This document shows positions 21,760 to 32,595 of a DNA stretch of 64,000 nt, one piece after another. Origin of the DNA: Balaenoptera acutorostrata (Eukaryota > Chordata > Mammalia > Artiodactyla > Balaenopteridae); contig NC_080080.1 of assembly GCF_949987535.1 (NCBI RefSeq), positions 58,502,668 through 58,566,667 of the forward strand, written 5' to 3'. Position 1 is the stretch's first letter, and each line of letters starts with the position of its first letter. A program made the position numbers and the translations under genes. The notes below the pieces were generated by a model. The model was not told the origin of the DNA. It did not search any database and saw only the letters and a program-made list of their open reading frames with translations.

Positions 21760-22535
21760 CCTCCACTCTCTCCATCTCGGTAAATGGCTCTAGTTAATGC
21801 TCAAGCCAAACAGCTGGGCGCCTGCCCTTCTGCTCACCCCGCACACCAAGTACAGCAGCCAGTCCTGCCAGACCACCTGCTGCTGCCCCCAACCTGGTCC
21901 ATGCCACTGTTTCCTCTTGTCTGGACTCCTAGCAATCATGTCCTAACTGGCCTCCCTGCTTCTATTCTGCCTTCCCTAAAATCCGTTCTCCATATAGCAG
22001 CTCGGGTCATGAACTTAAAAATATTAATCATTTTATGTCACTAGACCTGTTTCAAGCCTTCTAGGGACTTCCTGTTGCACCTGGAATAAAACTGAAACAC
22101 CTTCCATGGCCACACGACCCCACAAGACCAGCTTGGCACCACTCTCCCCTTCTCACGCCAGTGGGTCTCTCTTGAAATATCCGGTGCTGATTCCTGCTGC
22201 CTCGCCTTCACACAGCTGTCTCTGCTGCTTGGGGTCCATTTCCCCTTCCCCTCCTCCTTCACACTTCATTCGCCTCAGACATCACCTTCTCGGAGAACCT
22301 TTCCTGACCCCAATAAGTGCAGCTCCCCACAGCCATCGTCATGTCAAACTGTCTGTGCCCTACATAGCACTTGTCACTATCAGAAATTATTCTGTTCCTT
22401 TTTGGTTGTTTACTGATCATTGTGTCTCTTCCCACCAGCCTTGTGTGTTGTTTACCATGCATCACCTATGCCTAGAAGTGCCTAGCCCAGTACTGTACTC
22501 TCAGTAAGCACCTGTTAGATGAATGACCAGTGAAT
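21760..22535 (+). repeat. L2 LINE 3' region
   Basis: Characteristic L2 phrases occur in order: GACTTCCTGTTGCACCTGGA, CTTCTCGGAGAACCTTTCCT, ATAGCACTTGTCACTATCAG, then the terminal CCAGTACTGTACTCTCAGTA and GATGAATGA. The 133-codon frame across it is not a gene. Confidence 0.8.
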
Positions 22536-22597
22536 GAAACCATCACTTCCTAATGCTGTAGGATTTTTTTAATAAATCAGATTTTTAAAATTAAACA

Positions 22598-22716
22598 TTT
22601 TTTTTTTGCCACGCCGCGCAGCATGTGGGATCTTAGTTCCCTGACCAGGGATTGCACCTGCGCCCCCTTGCGGTGGAAGCGCAGCGTCTTAACCACGGGA
22701 CCGCCACGGAAGTCCC
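22598..22716 (-). mobile_element. Short tRNA-derived SINE (CHR-type)
   Basis: Antisense orientation: T-run, then GCATGTGGGATCTTAGTTCC, the B-box region in reverse complement, and CGCCACGGAAGTCCC at its head. No clear target duplication was found. It lies 180 bp upstream of a ZNF704 exon. Confidence 0.85.
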
Positions 22717-22895
22717 CTAATACTATATGATTTTGACTTCTGGACTTCGGCTTCCTTACCTGTACAGTAAAACTAACAAAACACTGGATTTTCATTGCAA
22801 CAAGCTAAAGGAGTAAATGTGTGTGGTAGCATGTGGTCCTTGGCATGGTAGGTGCAGAATGAGCACAGTTAACAATGCCCCTCCCTGTTTTCCAG

Positions 22896-22999
22896 GAAAT
22901 CCTCAGAGGAACTGGACATGGACAAGGTGACAGCAGCGATGGTACTGACTAGCTTGTCCACCAGCCCTTTGGTTCGGAGCCCTCCTGTGCGGCAGAACG
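22896..22999 (+). CDS. ZNF704: ZNF704 internal coding exon (first in window)
   Basis: ZNF704 is a nuclear C2H2 transcription factor related to SLC2A4RG (GEF/HDBP1) and ZNF395 (HDBP2); the mouse gene is also called Gig1. This exon follows a pyrimidine-rich acceptor (CTCCCTGTTTTCCAG) and ends at ACG|GTGAGG. It completes a split AG/G codon and encodes [20 protein letters not shown], followed by [13 protein letters not shown], a block conserved in the family near the middle of the protein. It ends in phase 1, which joins the next exon to make Glu. The identification rests on my memory of the family sequence. Upstream exons, including the N-terminus, are not in the window. Confidence 0.93.
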
Positions 23000-23414
23000 G
23001 TGAGGCTGGGGTACGGGGCACAGGGAGGACCCTCTGACACCGAGAGCAGAGCTTCTCTTTGAGGGGTCTCATTCCTGCCACACACAGTGAACAACTAACG
23101 CTCACCCATCAGCAGGAAGTGAGGAGAAATGCCGAAGAAGTGGACCCCAGAGCTATCAGCCTCCTCCTCATCATCCCAAAGACCCCACTGCATCTCATTC
23201 ATACCTCCATCCTTTCACTACACATTTATTGATCCCCATCACCTTTCCAGAACACGTCTTTGAGAACTTGTGTTCCTTTTTTCTCCAGGTAAATGGAGAT
23301 TGGTCTAATGAAGTTACTTCCCCAGCTTTTTTTTTCTGTTTGGTTGGAGAGGGAGTTGGATCAAAGAGCTCTGAAGATTAAATATTTTGAAAAAGCATTA
23401 TCCTAGGCTTCTTA

Positions 23415-23540
23415 ATCTATTCTTTCATTCAGTATATATTTATTAGGTACCATAATAGATGATTTGAATACATCACTGAAACAGTGTCCATACTCTCAGG
23501 TAGTGTACAGTCTCTTTGGGGGGAACAGGGGAAAGACTAT
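23415..23540 (-). repeat. L2-like fragment
   Basis: TTCATTCAGTATATATTTAT, TAGGTACCATAATAG and a following degenerate tail resemble the antisense L2 3' end. It is diverged. Confidence 0.55.
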
Positions 23541-23554
23541 CACAGCTGTATTAA

Positions 23555-23735
23555 TGGCTAGCATTTATTGAGCACTTACTATGTGCCAAGTGCTAAGCTT
23601 GCTTTATCTCATGTAATTCTCACAACAATTCTGTGAGATGTTATCACTGTTTTACAGATGAGTGAACTGAGGCACTTGGGGATTAATTAACTTGTAAAGA
23701 GCAGAGCTGAAATTCTATTCTATCTTCCTGATTCC
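23555..23735 (-). repeat. MIR SINE
   Basis: Antisense MIR: GCATTTATTGAGCACTTACT, ATGTGCCAAGTGCTAAGCTT, then TTTTACAGATGAGTGAACTG. The family match is clear; the ends are approximate. Confidence 0.9.
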
Positions 23736-25687
23736 AGATCTTCTTAGTCATGATATAATATTGACTTGTATAATTCAATATGATAAATCAGGAGGGCAGT
23801 AGGAGATGAAGTTGGAGAGCCTGGCAGGAAATCAGGGGGCCATGTATGCCTGGTTATGAGTTTGGACATTAATCTGAGGCTATAGGAGAGCTATTAAATG
23901 ATTTAGACACTGGAAAGTTATAATTGGATTTACAGGCCAAACAAAAAATAAACCAAAAAAACACATGTGGGTGTCCTGAATCTTGGTGGTCACAGTGTGG
24001 ATGCATATAGGGCATAACTGAGAAATGTGAAAAAGGCGGAATCAACAGGAGTTGGTGATGGACATAGAGGATGAAGGAGGGGGAGTGATAAGGGTGACTT
24101 CTGTGAAGTTGCTGTGCTTCAGCAAGGAAGCCCATTCCCTGAGATGCGGAACAAAGGCAGAGGAAGACATCTATTAGTGAATGTTTGGAGCAAGAAGTGG
24201 GGTTGCTGAAGAAGATGATAGGTCCAGCTTGTAACACGTTTATTGGGGAGTACCTGAGGATAATCCAAGAGGCAGCATCTGATGGGGATCTGGGTGCAGC
24301 CTGGGGGAGAGGTCTGGGCTGATGTGGAATTGGAAGGCAACATTTTGAAGCCATGAGCATAGATGAAATGACCCTGAGAGAGTTGTAGAGAAGTGGAGGG
24401 CAAATAGAAGGTGGCTAAGAGGGAAGTGGTGAGCCTTTTCATCATGGAAGGAAAAGAACCCAGGAAGAGGCGGAGGGAGGGGTAACTGGGGAAGCAGAGA
24501 TTAGGAGAGTGTGACTTCATGAAAGTCAAGGAAAAAGCTTGTTTCAGGGAGTGACATCTGATGCTTCAGAAGGTCAAGCATGGAAAGGACTCAATTCTGC
24601 CTCAAGAAGAATTTGGTGGCTTTGGCAAGAGCATTCACAGTGGATGGCCCATGGAGCAGAAGCCATATTGCACTTCAGTGAATGTACTGCACTGAGACTG
24701 CTGAATGGAACTTAACAGCCAGGGAAAACCTTCTCCCAAAAGCCAGCCTAGTCAATGATGAGCTAGAGCCAGGGTTCACCCATAATCTGGTTGTAAGCAG
24801 GAGGTGTTAAAATGAACTTGTGGAACATCCACTGAATCTTCACCAAAACTTACTCCAGTCCATTTGTAAGTGGGAAGAATGGTCAAGATACTGGGAATTC
24901 AGATCAATACCAGAAATCAGGAGTGCCCACCGTCATGATTCACCTCAAGCTGGGGTGATGTCACCTCCTCACACAGAGTAGACACCGTGCTCTTGAGATG
25001 AGCATGATTTCCCCTGATGTCCCTCTCAGCTTGGCAAAGCTGCTAAAGAAAGATGATAGGAAAAGCAAAACTGAAGTCATCCTCAAAGCCTATTCTAGGA
25101 AAAAGGAATTACAGAATTTCACGGAATCCTCAGGGGAAAACAGTAATTTTGATGTAATTGTTCTTTTTACCATTGAATATTTTTAATTTGAGAACATTTT
25201 TAATATTCCTTTGTATTGAAATGTTAGAATCAAAATAAACCTTTTGCTTCTTCAATACAAACTTTTCTTAGCATAGTTATAAAGAAAGTGTTCATTATGA
25301 CTTAAAAAATAACTATCCAAATAGTAATCCCAAATTTCTGATATCTCTCATTTATTCTGCAAAGGGGAGGAAATTCTTAAAAAGGGAAAGCAATTTATGA
25401 TAATGAAGGCTTTTTTTTTAGAAATAAAAATTATCTCCAGAATGATTGTATATCAGTGAATTTTGGGAAACTGTTGTGATCCTTTACTGTGCTGGAAAAG
25501 GATCATTTTGTTAGGATGTGGGTTGGCAAAGAGGGTGAGATTCAGCAAAATGCCTGTCTGCATTTTTAGCAAACACATGTTTAAGATAAGGAGACACTGC
25601 TCTCTAAAAAATACTATGAATTGGTTCTGACTTTTTTCTGAAAAAAATTCTGAAAAATATATTTCTAGATTCCATTGTCCTTCTGAT
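23736..25687. other. Intronic sequence, nothing recognised
   Basis: About 2 kb has no named repeat and no exon candidate. The antisense frames at 23869-24360 and 24119-24529 overlap each other in different frames and contain no domain, so they are regarded as chance. Confidence 0.45.
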
Positions 25688-25997
25688 TAAATAGTGTTTG
25701 TTTTTTAAATATTTATTTGGCTGCATCGGGTCTTAGTTGTGACACTTGTGATCTTCAGTTCAGCATGCGGGATATTTCTTTGCAGTGCATGGGCGCAGTA
25801 GTTGTGGCACGCAGGCTCTCTAGTTGTGGTGCGTGGGCTCCAGAGCACATGGACTCAGTAGTTGCAGCGCGTGGGCTAGTTGCCCCACGGCATGTGGGAT
25901 CTTAGTTCCCCAACCAGGGATTGAACCCCCGAGTCCCTTGCATTGGAAGGCCGATTCTTAACCACTGGACCACCAGAGAGTTCCCTAAATAGTGTTT
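25688..25997 (-). mobile_element. CHR-family SINE with 12-bp TSD
   Basis: The SINE body (25700-25985) is antisense. The tail side begins TTTGGCTGCATCGGGTCTTA, and the tRNA-like head ends with TTAACCACTGGACCACCAGA. The exact 12-bp duplication TAAATAGTGTTT lies at 25688 and 25986. Confidence 0.93.
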
Positions 25998-27055
25998 CTA
26001 AAGGAAATGTCATTCACAGGTAAACAAACAAATTAACTTTTGGCATTGGCATGAAGCAGTGTAACCACACTGTAACAATTGTTGGTTCTCAAAATAATTT
26101 CAGTTCCTCATACTTAACATGATTACAGATCTTGCACTATGAACTTGTTTTATTTACAAGTGCATGCTGTGATATATTTATAAGCCTCCTGGGCCTGCCA
26201 CGTGAGTTTGTCACACCAGGTAGTATTACCTAAGGCCTTACACTGGGCTCCTCTTGAAGTCATGTTGTATTGAATGGAGCTTTCTTATTTATTAGAGGCA
26301 ACTCGGGTCCAGGGAGTATATCAGTCTCTGTGTAGACTACAGGAACTGAGATGCTGATTTGGTTTTGTTGCTGCTGTCAAGGTGTGAGCCTGCATAAATG
26401 ACCATGTAATTCTGTTAGAGCCTGGCTTTAATGAGATGGTCAACTTACTTCTGCTATTGAACTTAAAACTTCATTCATCTAACTGAACTTTTTGCTTGAC
26501 ATAGTTGTGGAATATTCTGGAAGCCTATAATTAGGTGAAGGTAGTTGAGAAATTTTTCCATGAATGCTAGTCTGCTATTTGTCTTCACTTCATTACTAAT
26601 TACACAGATGTTAACAGCATTTTTTTAATGAGTCACTTTGGGATTTTTTTCCTCCTTGTAGTTAAAATATAGTTTTAATATATTCAAAATGTGCATTAAT
26701 ATGGAGAAGATATTATCCAAAAAGAAAGTCTAACTTATACAAATGCTAATTAAGATTGGGCATTTTGAAACGTAAAGCAAATCTTCTGTGATTAAAAGAG
26801 CCCCCTGAAGACATTCAAACTGGGCAAAGATCTCTCTATATTAGCAAGCATTTCATCATGTTTTCCCCCACAAGTGGAAAGGTAAAATTCAACACCAATC
26901 TTATCAGTAATTATTACCAATAACTTCTTTTACGATCTCAGCTTTGCCAGAGAGAAGGGAGGACGCTCATTACACAGGGCCTGCATGTCCTGAAGGAGAA
27001 AGAAGGCCAACTGGTATACCAGGGTTTGGGGCCCTGGCCCGTCCAAGTTATGTAC
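25998..27055. other. AT-rich intron, nothing recognised
   Basis: There is no repeat I can name and no splice-bounded open frame. This is intron between two ZNF704 exons. Confidence 0.45.
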
Positions 27056-27057
27056 TA

Positions 27058-27215
27058 ATCATGGTGAAATGGCAAATCACTTCAATTCCTGGTGACTCAG
27101 GGTCCTTGTCTGTAAAAGGGGCATGATAATCCTTACCCTGAAAGATATTGTGAGAATGCATGAGATTGTGTGAATAAGCTTTGTAAGATGTAAAACACAA
27201 AACCAAATGTAAGGC
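27058..27215 (+). repeat. MIR SINE fragment
   Basis: GGCAAATCACTTCAATTCCT, GTCCTTGTCTGTAAAAGGGG and TATTGTGAGAATGCATGAGA follow the MIR core order. It is diverged. Confidence 0.65.
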
Positions 27216-27787
27216 ACAATTATTTCTTATAAAAAGCAGGATGGTAAATGGCTTTAGGTAACTAATCAGAAATTCGTTCTCTTAGGTTCTTAAATCTTAG
27301 ACTAACTCTTTCTATAAATGTATTCCAAGAATCACAGTCCTGTAAGAAATTCCTTTTAAAGTGTTCAAATACGGAGGTGTGGGGTGTGGGGAAATACCGC
27401 AAGCGACTTCTCCCTTAGGGATACAGTCCATAAACGCCGGGCTTCCCAAACTTAGGGAACCAGAACATCTTTTTTTTCCCTCGTTTTTATGTAATCTCCA
27501 CTCTCATCCGAAAGAACTAGTGTTGCACAAAGCAACACCCATCAGAAAACTCTTAGAGAAACCTGTTATCGTGTGGCTAAAATAAATGTTTATAAACTAT
27601 AATGCGGCTTTTTTTTGGTAAGTATAAATAGAGTAAAACGTACATGCGCAGCTGCTGCAAATTGCCAAGTGGGCTGCAGGTGCCTTCACCGGCATGGAAT
27701 CCGGGCCCCCGTTTCCCCTCTGACCCATGCCTGGGCTCCCCGGGGTCCGGGACTGGGTACTGACGCTGTGCTTGTGTGAACGGACAG

Positions 27788-28020
27788 AGGGCCTGAGCGG
27801 ATCGTGGAAGGAGGGAGGCGGCGTGCCTTCCAGCACGAGCAGCAGCGGCTACTGGAGCTGGAGCGCCCCCAGCGATCAGTCCAACCCGTCCACGCCGTCG
27901 CCGCCGCTGTCCGCCGACAGCTTCAAGCCCTTCCGCAGCCCCGCGCCCCCGGACGACGGCATCGACGAGGCGGAGGCCAGCAACCTTCTCTTTGACGAGC
28001 CCATTCCCAGGAAACGAAAG
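27788..28020 (+). CDS. ZNF704: ZNF704 coding exon: Ser/Pro-rich block and basic patch
   Basis: The exon starts after CGGACAG and ends at GAAACGAAAG|GTTGGT. It encodes [16 protein letters not shown], then the hallmark [20 protein letters not shown] block, an acidic stretch ([17 protein letters not shown]) and the basic PRKRK. The last is a plausible nuclear localisation signal placed just before the zinc finger of the next exon. Entry phase 1 matches the previous exon and exit is phase 0. The acceptor is purine-interrupted and weak, but the phase and family sequence fix it. The antisense 178-codon frame here (27577-28113) is a GC-driven shadow. Confidence 0.95.
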
Positions 28021-28639
28021 GTTGGTTTCGGGTTTCAGTTGCGGGACGGTGCTTTCCCTCCGCCTTCTAAGGGCGGGTTTGATCCTGGGGTGGTGATTCT
28101 GGTACTTCTCCAACCCACGCCCCTTTTGATCGACAGGAGCAACCTCTGTTCCCCTCTAATGTTCTTTGAAGTTTCAAAATAAATTAAGGGTCGTGGCTAA
28201 AGACAAATAGAAACGACTAAAACATTAATATGTTTCTTCCAAGGACGCATTCCCCCCATCCCATCCCCATCCTCTCCCCTGGTTGTAAGTTGCTGCACTG
28301 GTTAAGAGTTAACATCAGATAACCTGGGACTTACCAGTATTTGGAAGTCAGAAAATTGGACTTCAGGCTTGGTTTGGTAATTAACTTACTCTCTTCCTGG
28401 TACTTAACTTCATCTGTAAAATGAAATTAATATGTTTTTCTCTTTTCTGCTTCACTGAGCCCTGAAGCGTTGTTGGAAAGAATATTTTGCGTCTTATTTT
28501 TATAAAACCAGGTGTGAAATATACATGAAAGCTAACATATAAACGTATGTCGTATATAAGTAATATACTCCAAATTATACATTTATTAAATTAGAAGTGA
28601 AAAAGGAGGTCTAATTAATTGATTTAATAAATTAATTGA
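28021..28639. other. ZNF704: Intron after the Ser/Pro-rich exon
   Basis: This opens the long intron (28021-40743). A MIR-like core around 28375-28440 is too diverged to delimit. I see nothing else. Confidence 0.5.
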
Positions 28640-28760
28640 TTACACTTTTATTTAGTCCTCACAGCAGTCCTGTACGGTAAGTATTATTTTCCTATCTTGA
28701 TAGGAGGAGATTGAGGACCAGGGAGAGTATACATTTAACTCTCTCCTGTCCTGCAGGTTA
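28640..28760 (-). repeat. MIR-like fragment
   Basis: TTTAGTCCTCACAGCAGTCC, then CTGTACGGTAAGTATTATTT and the following purine stretch resemble an antisense MIR core. Confidence 0.55.
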
Positions 28761-28767
28761 GGAAGGG

Positions 28768-28839
28768 CCAGGTCTGCCTGAAGCGAAAACTCATATTCTT
28801 TCAAACCAGGTCTGCCTGAAGCGAAAACTCATATTCTTT
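28768..28839 (+). repeat. 34-bp direct duplication, 38-bp period
   Basis: A 34-base unit beginning CCAGGTCTGCCTGAAGCG occurs at 28768-28801 and again at 28806-28839, exact by eye, with TCAAA-type filler between. It looks like a recent local tandem duplication. Confidence 0.95.
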
Positions 28840-29892
28840 TCATTCTCTTCACATACATTTAAATCATTATGTTCACTCACGATTTTAAAAAGCATTTCTG
28901 TTTCATTGAATAAAGAAATTCTACTGCTCTATCTAGAAAACATTTTAACATTATTTTTAAAATCTCCATGTAAATATGAAACTGTTATTATATATTAGTC
29001 TTTTAATTTGCAATTGGCAGCTTCATTATTAATGACTATTCACAAACAAAAATCCAAAGAAAACCCTGAGGACTGCAGTGCAACCTTTTTTTCCCCCCAG
29101 TTCATTTCAAAGAGAAAAACAAAGAGATGGCACTGATCCAACACCGTCCCTCCCTGCGTCTCTCTTAGCATCACGCAGCATGTGTAGCAGGGGCGGTGGT
29201 ATACGCACTCTCTCTGCCCAGAGAACAGGGCATTAATGTAGTCTGCTATCCTTCCCGGAGGCAGTGGCATGAAGAGTTGCAGTTTCACACTCCAATCCAT
29301 TGGGCAGGGGGCCTGGAGTTGTTCCGGCATCCCGTGGGTCCCCAGAGACACTGCGTCTTCGCTTGACTAGACGGGGAGAGAGGCTCGCACTTTTATCAGT
29401 GGGAACCCATAGACAAGACGGCTGCGTGGACCTGGAGTCTTGTTCTGTTGCTTCAGGCTGCACAGACTTTCTCTCTGGGGCCTTCAGAGTGTGTGGCCTT
29501 GGCTCTCATCAAGCGTGGCCCAGCCTTGTGGCAAGGGCTCACAGCACAGGGAACCCCCAATGCTTGTAAGGTGTGCTGCTGAAGGCCCATCACAGCCTTT
29601 CCTTTCTACTCTAGCCACGAGCCAAAATTCATACTCTTGCATCGCAATTAGGTTGCATTAGTCAGACTCGTAGGTAAGGTCTATAGGCTTCAACTCAATT
29701 AGGGGATAGTCAAGTCACCGAGGGAAAAGAAAAAAAAAAAATCATTACCTGTGGCATTTATTTGAAGGGCACAGACCCACTCTGCAGGAGTCGGGATAGT
29801 AGGGATGCATGAACGAGTGAAAACCAAGTTCCTCCTTCTTTCTTTATGACCTCCCCCTGGATTTCCCCCTGGGTAATACCAACAGGATGAAG
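28840..29892. other. Intronic sequence, nothing recognised
   Basis: This is an AT-rich then moderately GC-rich intron with no exon candidate. The 89- and 103-codon frames around 29040-29570 run on opposite strands without domains. Confidence 0.45.
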
Positions 29893-30229
29893 CTCGTAGT
29901 CCCTAATTTTTTTTTTAATTTATTTTTTATTTTTGGCTGCGTTGGGTCTTCGTTGCTGCATGCGGGCTTTCTCTAGTTGCGGTGAGCGGGGGCTACTCTT
30001 CATTGCAGTGCGCGGGCTTCTCACTGCAGTGGCTTCTCTTGTTGCGGAGCTCAGGCTCTAGGCACGCGGGCTCTAGAGCACAGGCTCTGTAGTTGCGGCG
30101 CTTGGGCTTAGGTGCTCCGTGGCATGTGGGATCTTCCTGGACCAGGGCTCGAACCCGTGTCCCCTGTATTGGCAGGTGGATTCTTAACCACTGCGCCACC
30201 AGGGAAGCCCCTCGTAGTCCCTAATTTTT
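29893..30229 (-). mobile_element. Full-length CHR-family SINE with 18-bp TSD
   Basis: The body is about 29912-30210, antisense, with TTTTTGGCTGCGTTGGGTCT at the tail side and ACCACTGCGCCACCAGGGAA at the tRNA-like head. The perfect duplication CTCGTAGTCCCTAATTTT at 29893 and 30211 is long and undamaged, which suggests a relatively recent insertion. Confidence 0.95.
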
Positions 30230-30264
30230 AACGAGAGGATTTTACATAGACCAAGTTGTTGCTT

Positions 30265-30378
30265 TTCTTTTTTTTTATACAGCAGGTTCTTATTAGTCAT
30301 CAATTTTATACACAGCAGTGTATACATGTCAATCCCAATCGCCCAATTCATCACACCTGTCCCCCCCCACCCCCCGCC
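30265..30378 (-). mobile_element. Severely truncated L1 3' end
   Basis: TTTTTTTATACAGCAGGTTC and CAGTGTATACATGTCAATCC match the 3' UTR end of the intact L1 near 6560-6640. Only about 110 bp was inserted. A possible degenerate duplication (GTTGTTGCTTTT / GTCGTTGCCGTTT) flanks it. Confidence 0.85.
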
Positions 30379-30474
30379 GCTTTAGTCGTTGCCGTTTGAA
30401 CTTAATGGTACTTTGAATAGTGAGAGTAACAGGAAAGTAGGATGGTTGCAATTCATTTTTTTTAATGTATTAAG

Positions 30475-30640
30475 TGAACCAATATTTATTGAGCACCCAG
30501 CAAGCACAGTGCTCAATGCCCTGAGATTAAGGCGTAGCCCCTTCCTTCAAGGTTGAAAGTTGGGTGGGTGGGCACTGACGTGTAAAGAGGCAGTAATAAT
30601 TATGAGTGATAAATGCTGTGCTCACGATGTGGCAGAAACA
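30475..30640 (-). repeat. L2 LINE fragment
   Basis: AATATTTATTGAGCACCCAG, TAGCCCCTTCCTTCAAGGTT and GTGTAAAGAGGCAGTAATAA follow the antisense L2 3' end layout. Confidence 0.65.
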
Positions 30641-30869
30641 CAGTAACTGTAATGCAGCTATTTTAGAGTTTTAAAAATCATATTTCAAAAGATTTCTGAG
30701 AAGTAATTGTCTAATCCATTAGGCAGTATGTTCTAGTTGGTGAAACTTTCTGAATTCATTTTATTTTCCTCTTCATTCCCTCAGATTCATAATATCCATT
30801 TGAGACCACGGGCAGTTGTGATGGTCACGTATCCTGTGGGGATTGTTTGAGAACCTTCTAGATCAGTAT

Positions 30870-31090
30870 TTTCCAAACTGCAGGTCTCAATCCACTAGTG
30901 GGTTGTGAATCGGTTTAATGAGCTGTGAACAGCACATTAATGAATAGGACAGAATAGGGTGCAATGTACATAATCAGGATAAGTACTGTTTCTTGATGCT
31001 TTGGTTTCAGTTGTACACTTACATGTCTACTGTATAAAATGTATCTCTTACTGTGGCTCCTGGTCAAAAAAGTTTGGAAGCCCCGGTTCC
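30870..31090. mobile_element. hAT-Charlie-like relic
   Basis: The ends TTTTCCAAACTGCAGGTCTC and TCAAAAAAGTTTGGAAGCCC form loose inverted termini, and an internal 'CCACTAGTGGGTTGTGAATC' phrase is typical of non-autonomous hAT elements. The family is not assigned. Confidence 0.5.
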
Positions 31091-31139
31091 TTATTATAAA
31101 GAGGGAACATGATAAGTGGTAAATGAAGGAGCCCTGATC

Positions 31140-31270
31140 GGAAATCAAAAGATCCACATTCTCAACTCAACTTTGCTACCCTGAGAACTTAGGGAAAACA
31201 CTTCATCCCTCTGATCATCAGCTTCTTAATCTGTCAAACAGGCAAACAGGCATTATCAAACCTCTCTGGA
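31140..31270 (+). repeat. MIR-like fragment
   Basis: AACTTTGCTACCCTGAGAAC, CACTTCATCCCTCTGATCAT and CTTCTTAATCTGTCAAACAG follow the sense MIR core. It is diverged. Confidence 0.55.
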
Positions 31271-31609
31271 GACAATCATGTAGATTAAGTGTGACCAGCC
31301 ATAAGTAGAAAGGGCTTACAAGCCCCAAAACCCCATGTACTGGAATGTAGCAACTTTGTAATGGACATTTTAGGACCCCAAAACAAAGGGGCAGGAGGCA
31401 TACCCTATACTGATTATGAAGCAATGACCCTGATTGTCCTCCTCATTATGGAAACTCCTTATCGCTTTTCCTCACTGTCACCTCGTACGTGATCCCTGTT
31501 CCACCTGTGTAAAGAGGAAGAGAGATTCATTGCCTAGACAAGGCGTTATCGCCTACTCTCAGTAGTAAGCAAGAAACAATTGCTGACAGTAACTACATTT
31601 GCATGTTTT

Positions 31610-31750
31610 GTTACAGTTTACAAAATGCTTTTAAGTGCAGCATGTCATTGAATCATCACAAAAATCCTTGGCCTAGTCCTATCCCTATTGTGCAGAAGAG
31701 AGTCTCACTGAGGTTATGTGAATTGCCCAAAATCCTGTAGTTTATAATGT
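31610..31750 (-). repeat. MIR fragment
   Basis: AAAATGCTTTTAAGTGCAGC, CCTATTGTGCAGAAGAGAGT and GTGAATTGCCCAAAATCCTG resemble antisense MIR. Confidence 0.6.
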
Positions 31751-32424
31751 GTTAGAAATAAGATCAGTTTCGCTGAAAGAGCAAAGATGAAACTCTTGAG
31801 GCAAATTAATTGAAGGAATCCACATTTCCCTCTGCCGCCCAGAAGAAAACAACATGGAAAGAAAACAGACCCAGCTACAGCCAACATTACATGGCAGGGC
31901 GGGAGCGGGGTGCAAAGGGTTTGCAAAGAAATTGAAGACAGAGAGAGGAACTCCAGGCTGTCTGATGGGGGCGCGACTTCCCGCAGGAAACGCCCATCGC
32001 TCTTAACAGGCCCTTCAGCCAAGGTACGTGGGGTGCGAGGAAGGGAAATGAAAGGCTTCTTTCTCCCTGCTCTGGAGATCGGCCAGTCAACTGCGTCAAG
32101 CCCCGCTGTAGAAGATTTTTTCCTCTGGAATTTCAGACTGACTGTACTTCGAGGCTGCTCGGAGAAAAGCTTGGTAGTAAGAACCAGGATTCTGGGACTA
32201 CGGTGAAGGTGCAGTTCCCATCATGACCACAAGGTGGTGCAATGGCCCTAAATACAGCCGCTCCAGGCCTCTGGGAGAAAACAATTCTCTGGAAGGCCAA
32301 GAGTTAACCACCGTTCCTGACGACCTCTAGAAAATCAAGAGGGGCTGATAGCTAACTACTAATGTGCTTCTTTCCATGTCAGATTCCTAGTTCAGTCGGA
32401 TTTTGGATTTGTCCATTGCTAAAC
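31751..32424. other. Intronic sequence, nothing recognised
   Basis: There are overlapping ORFs on both strands around 31710-32210 without domains. No repeat is identified. Confidence 0.45.
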
Positions 32425-32595
32425 AGGATAAAACAGTTCGGGCTCTGGAATTAGCACCCCAGCTGCGGTACTCCTGTGCCCTTAGCAAATCACTTGACCT
32501 CTCTAAGCCTCAGTTTCCTCATCTGTACAATATGGAGAATGATAGCACCGTATTGATCAAGTTGTTGTGAGGATTATGTGAGCAGTAAATGCTGG
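32425..32595 (+). repeat. MIR SINE
   Basis: Sense MIR core: CTTAGCAAATCACTTGACCT, CTCTAAGCCTCAGTTTCCTC, ATCTGTACAATATGGAGAAT, TTGTGAGGATTATGTGAGCA. Confidence 0.92.

Noticed and set aside
27577..28113. 178-codon antisense frame over a ZNF704 exon
   Set aside because: It is a GC-rich shadow. The opposite strand has the spliced, family-matching exon with correct phases.
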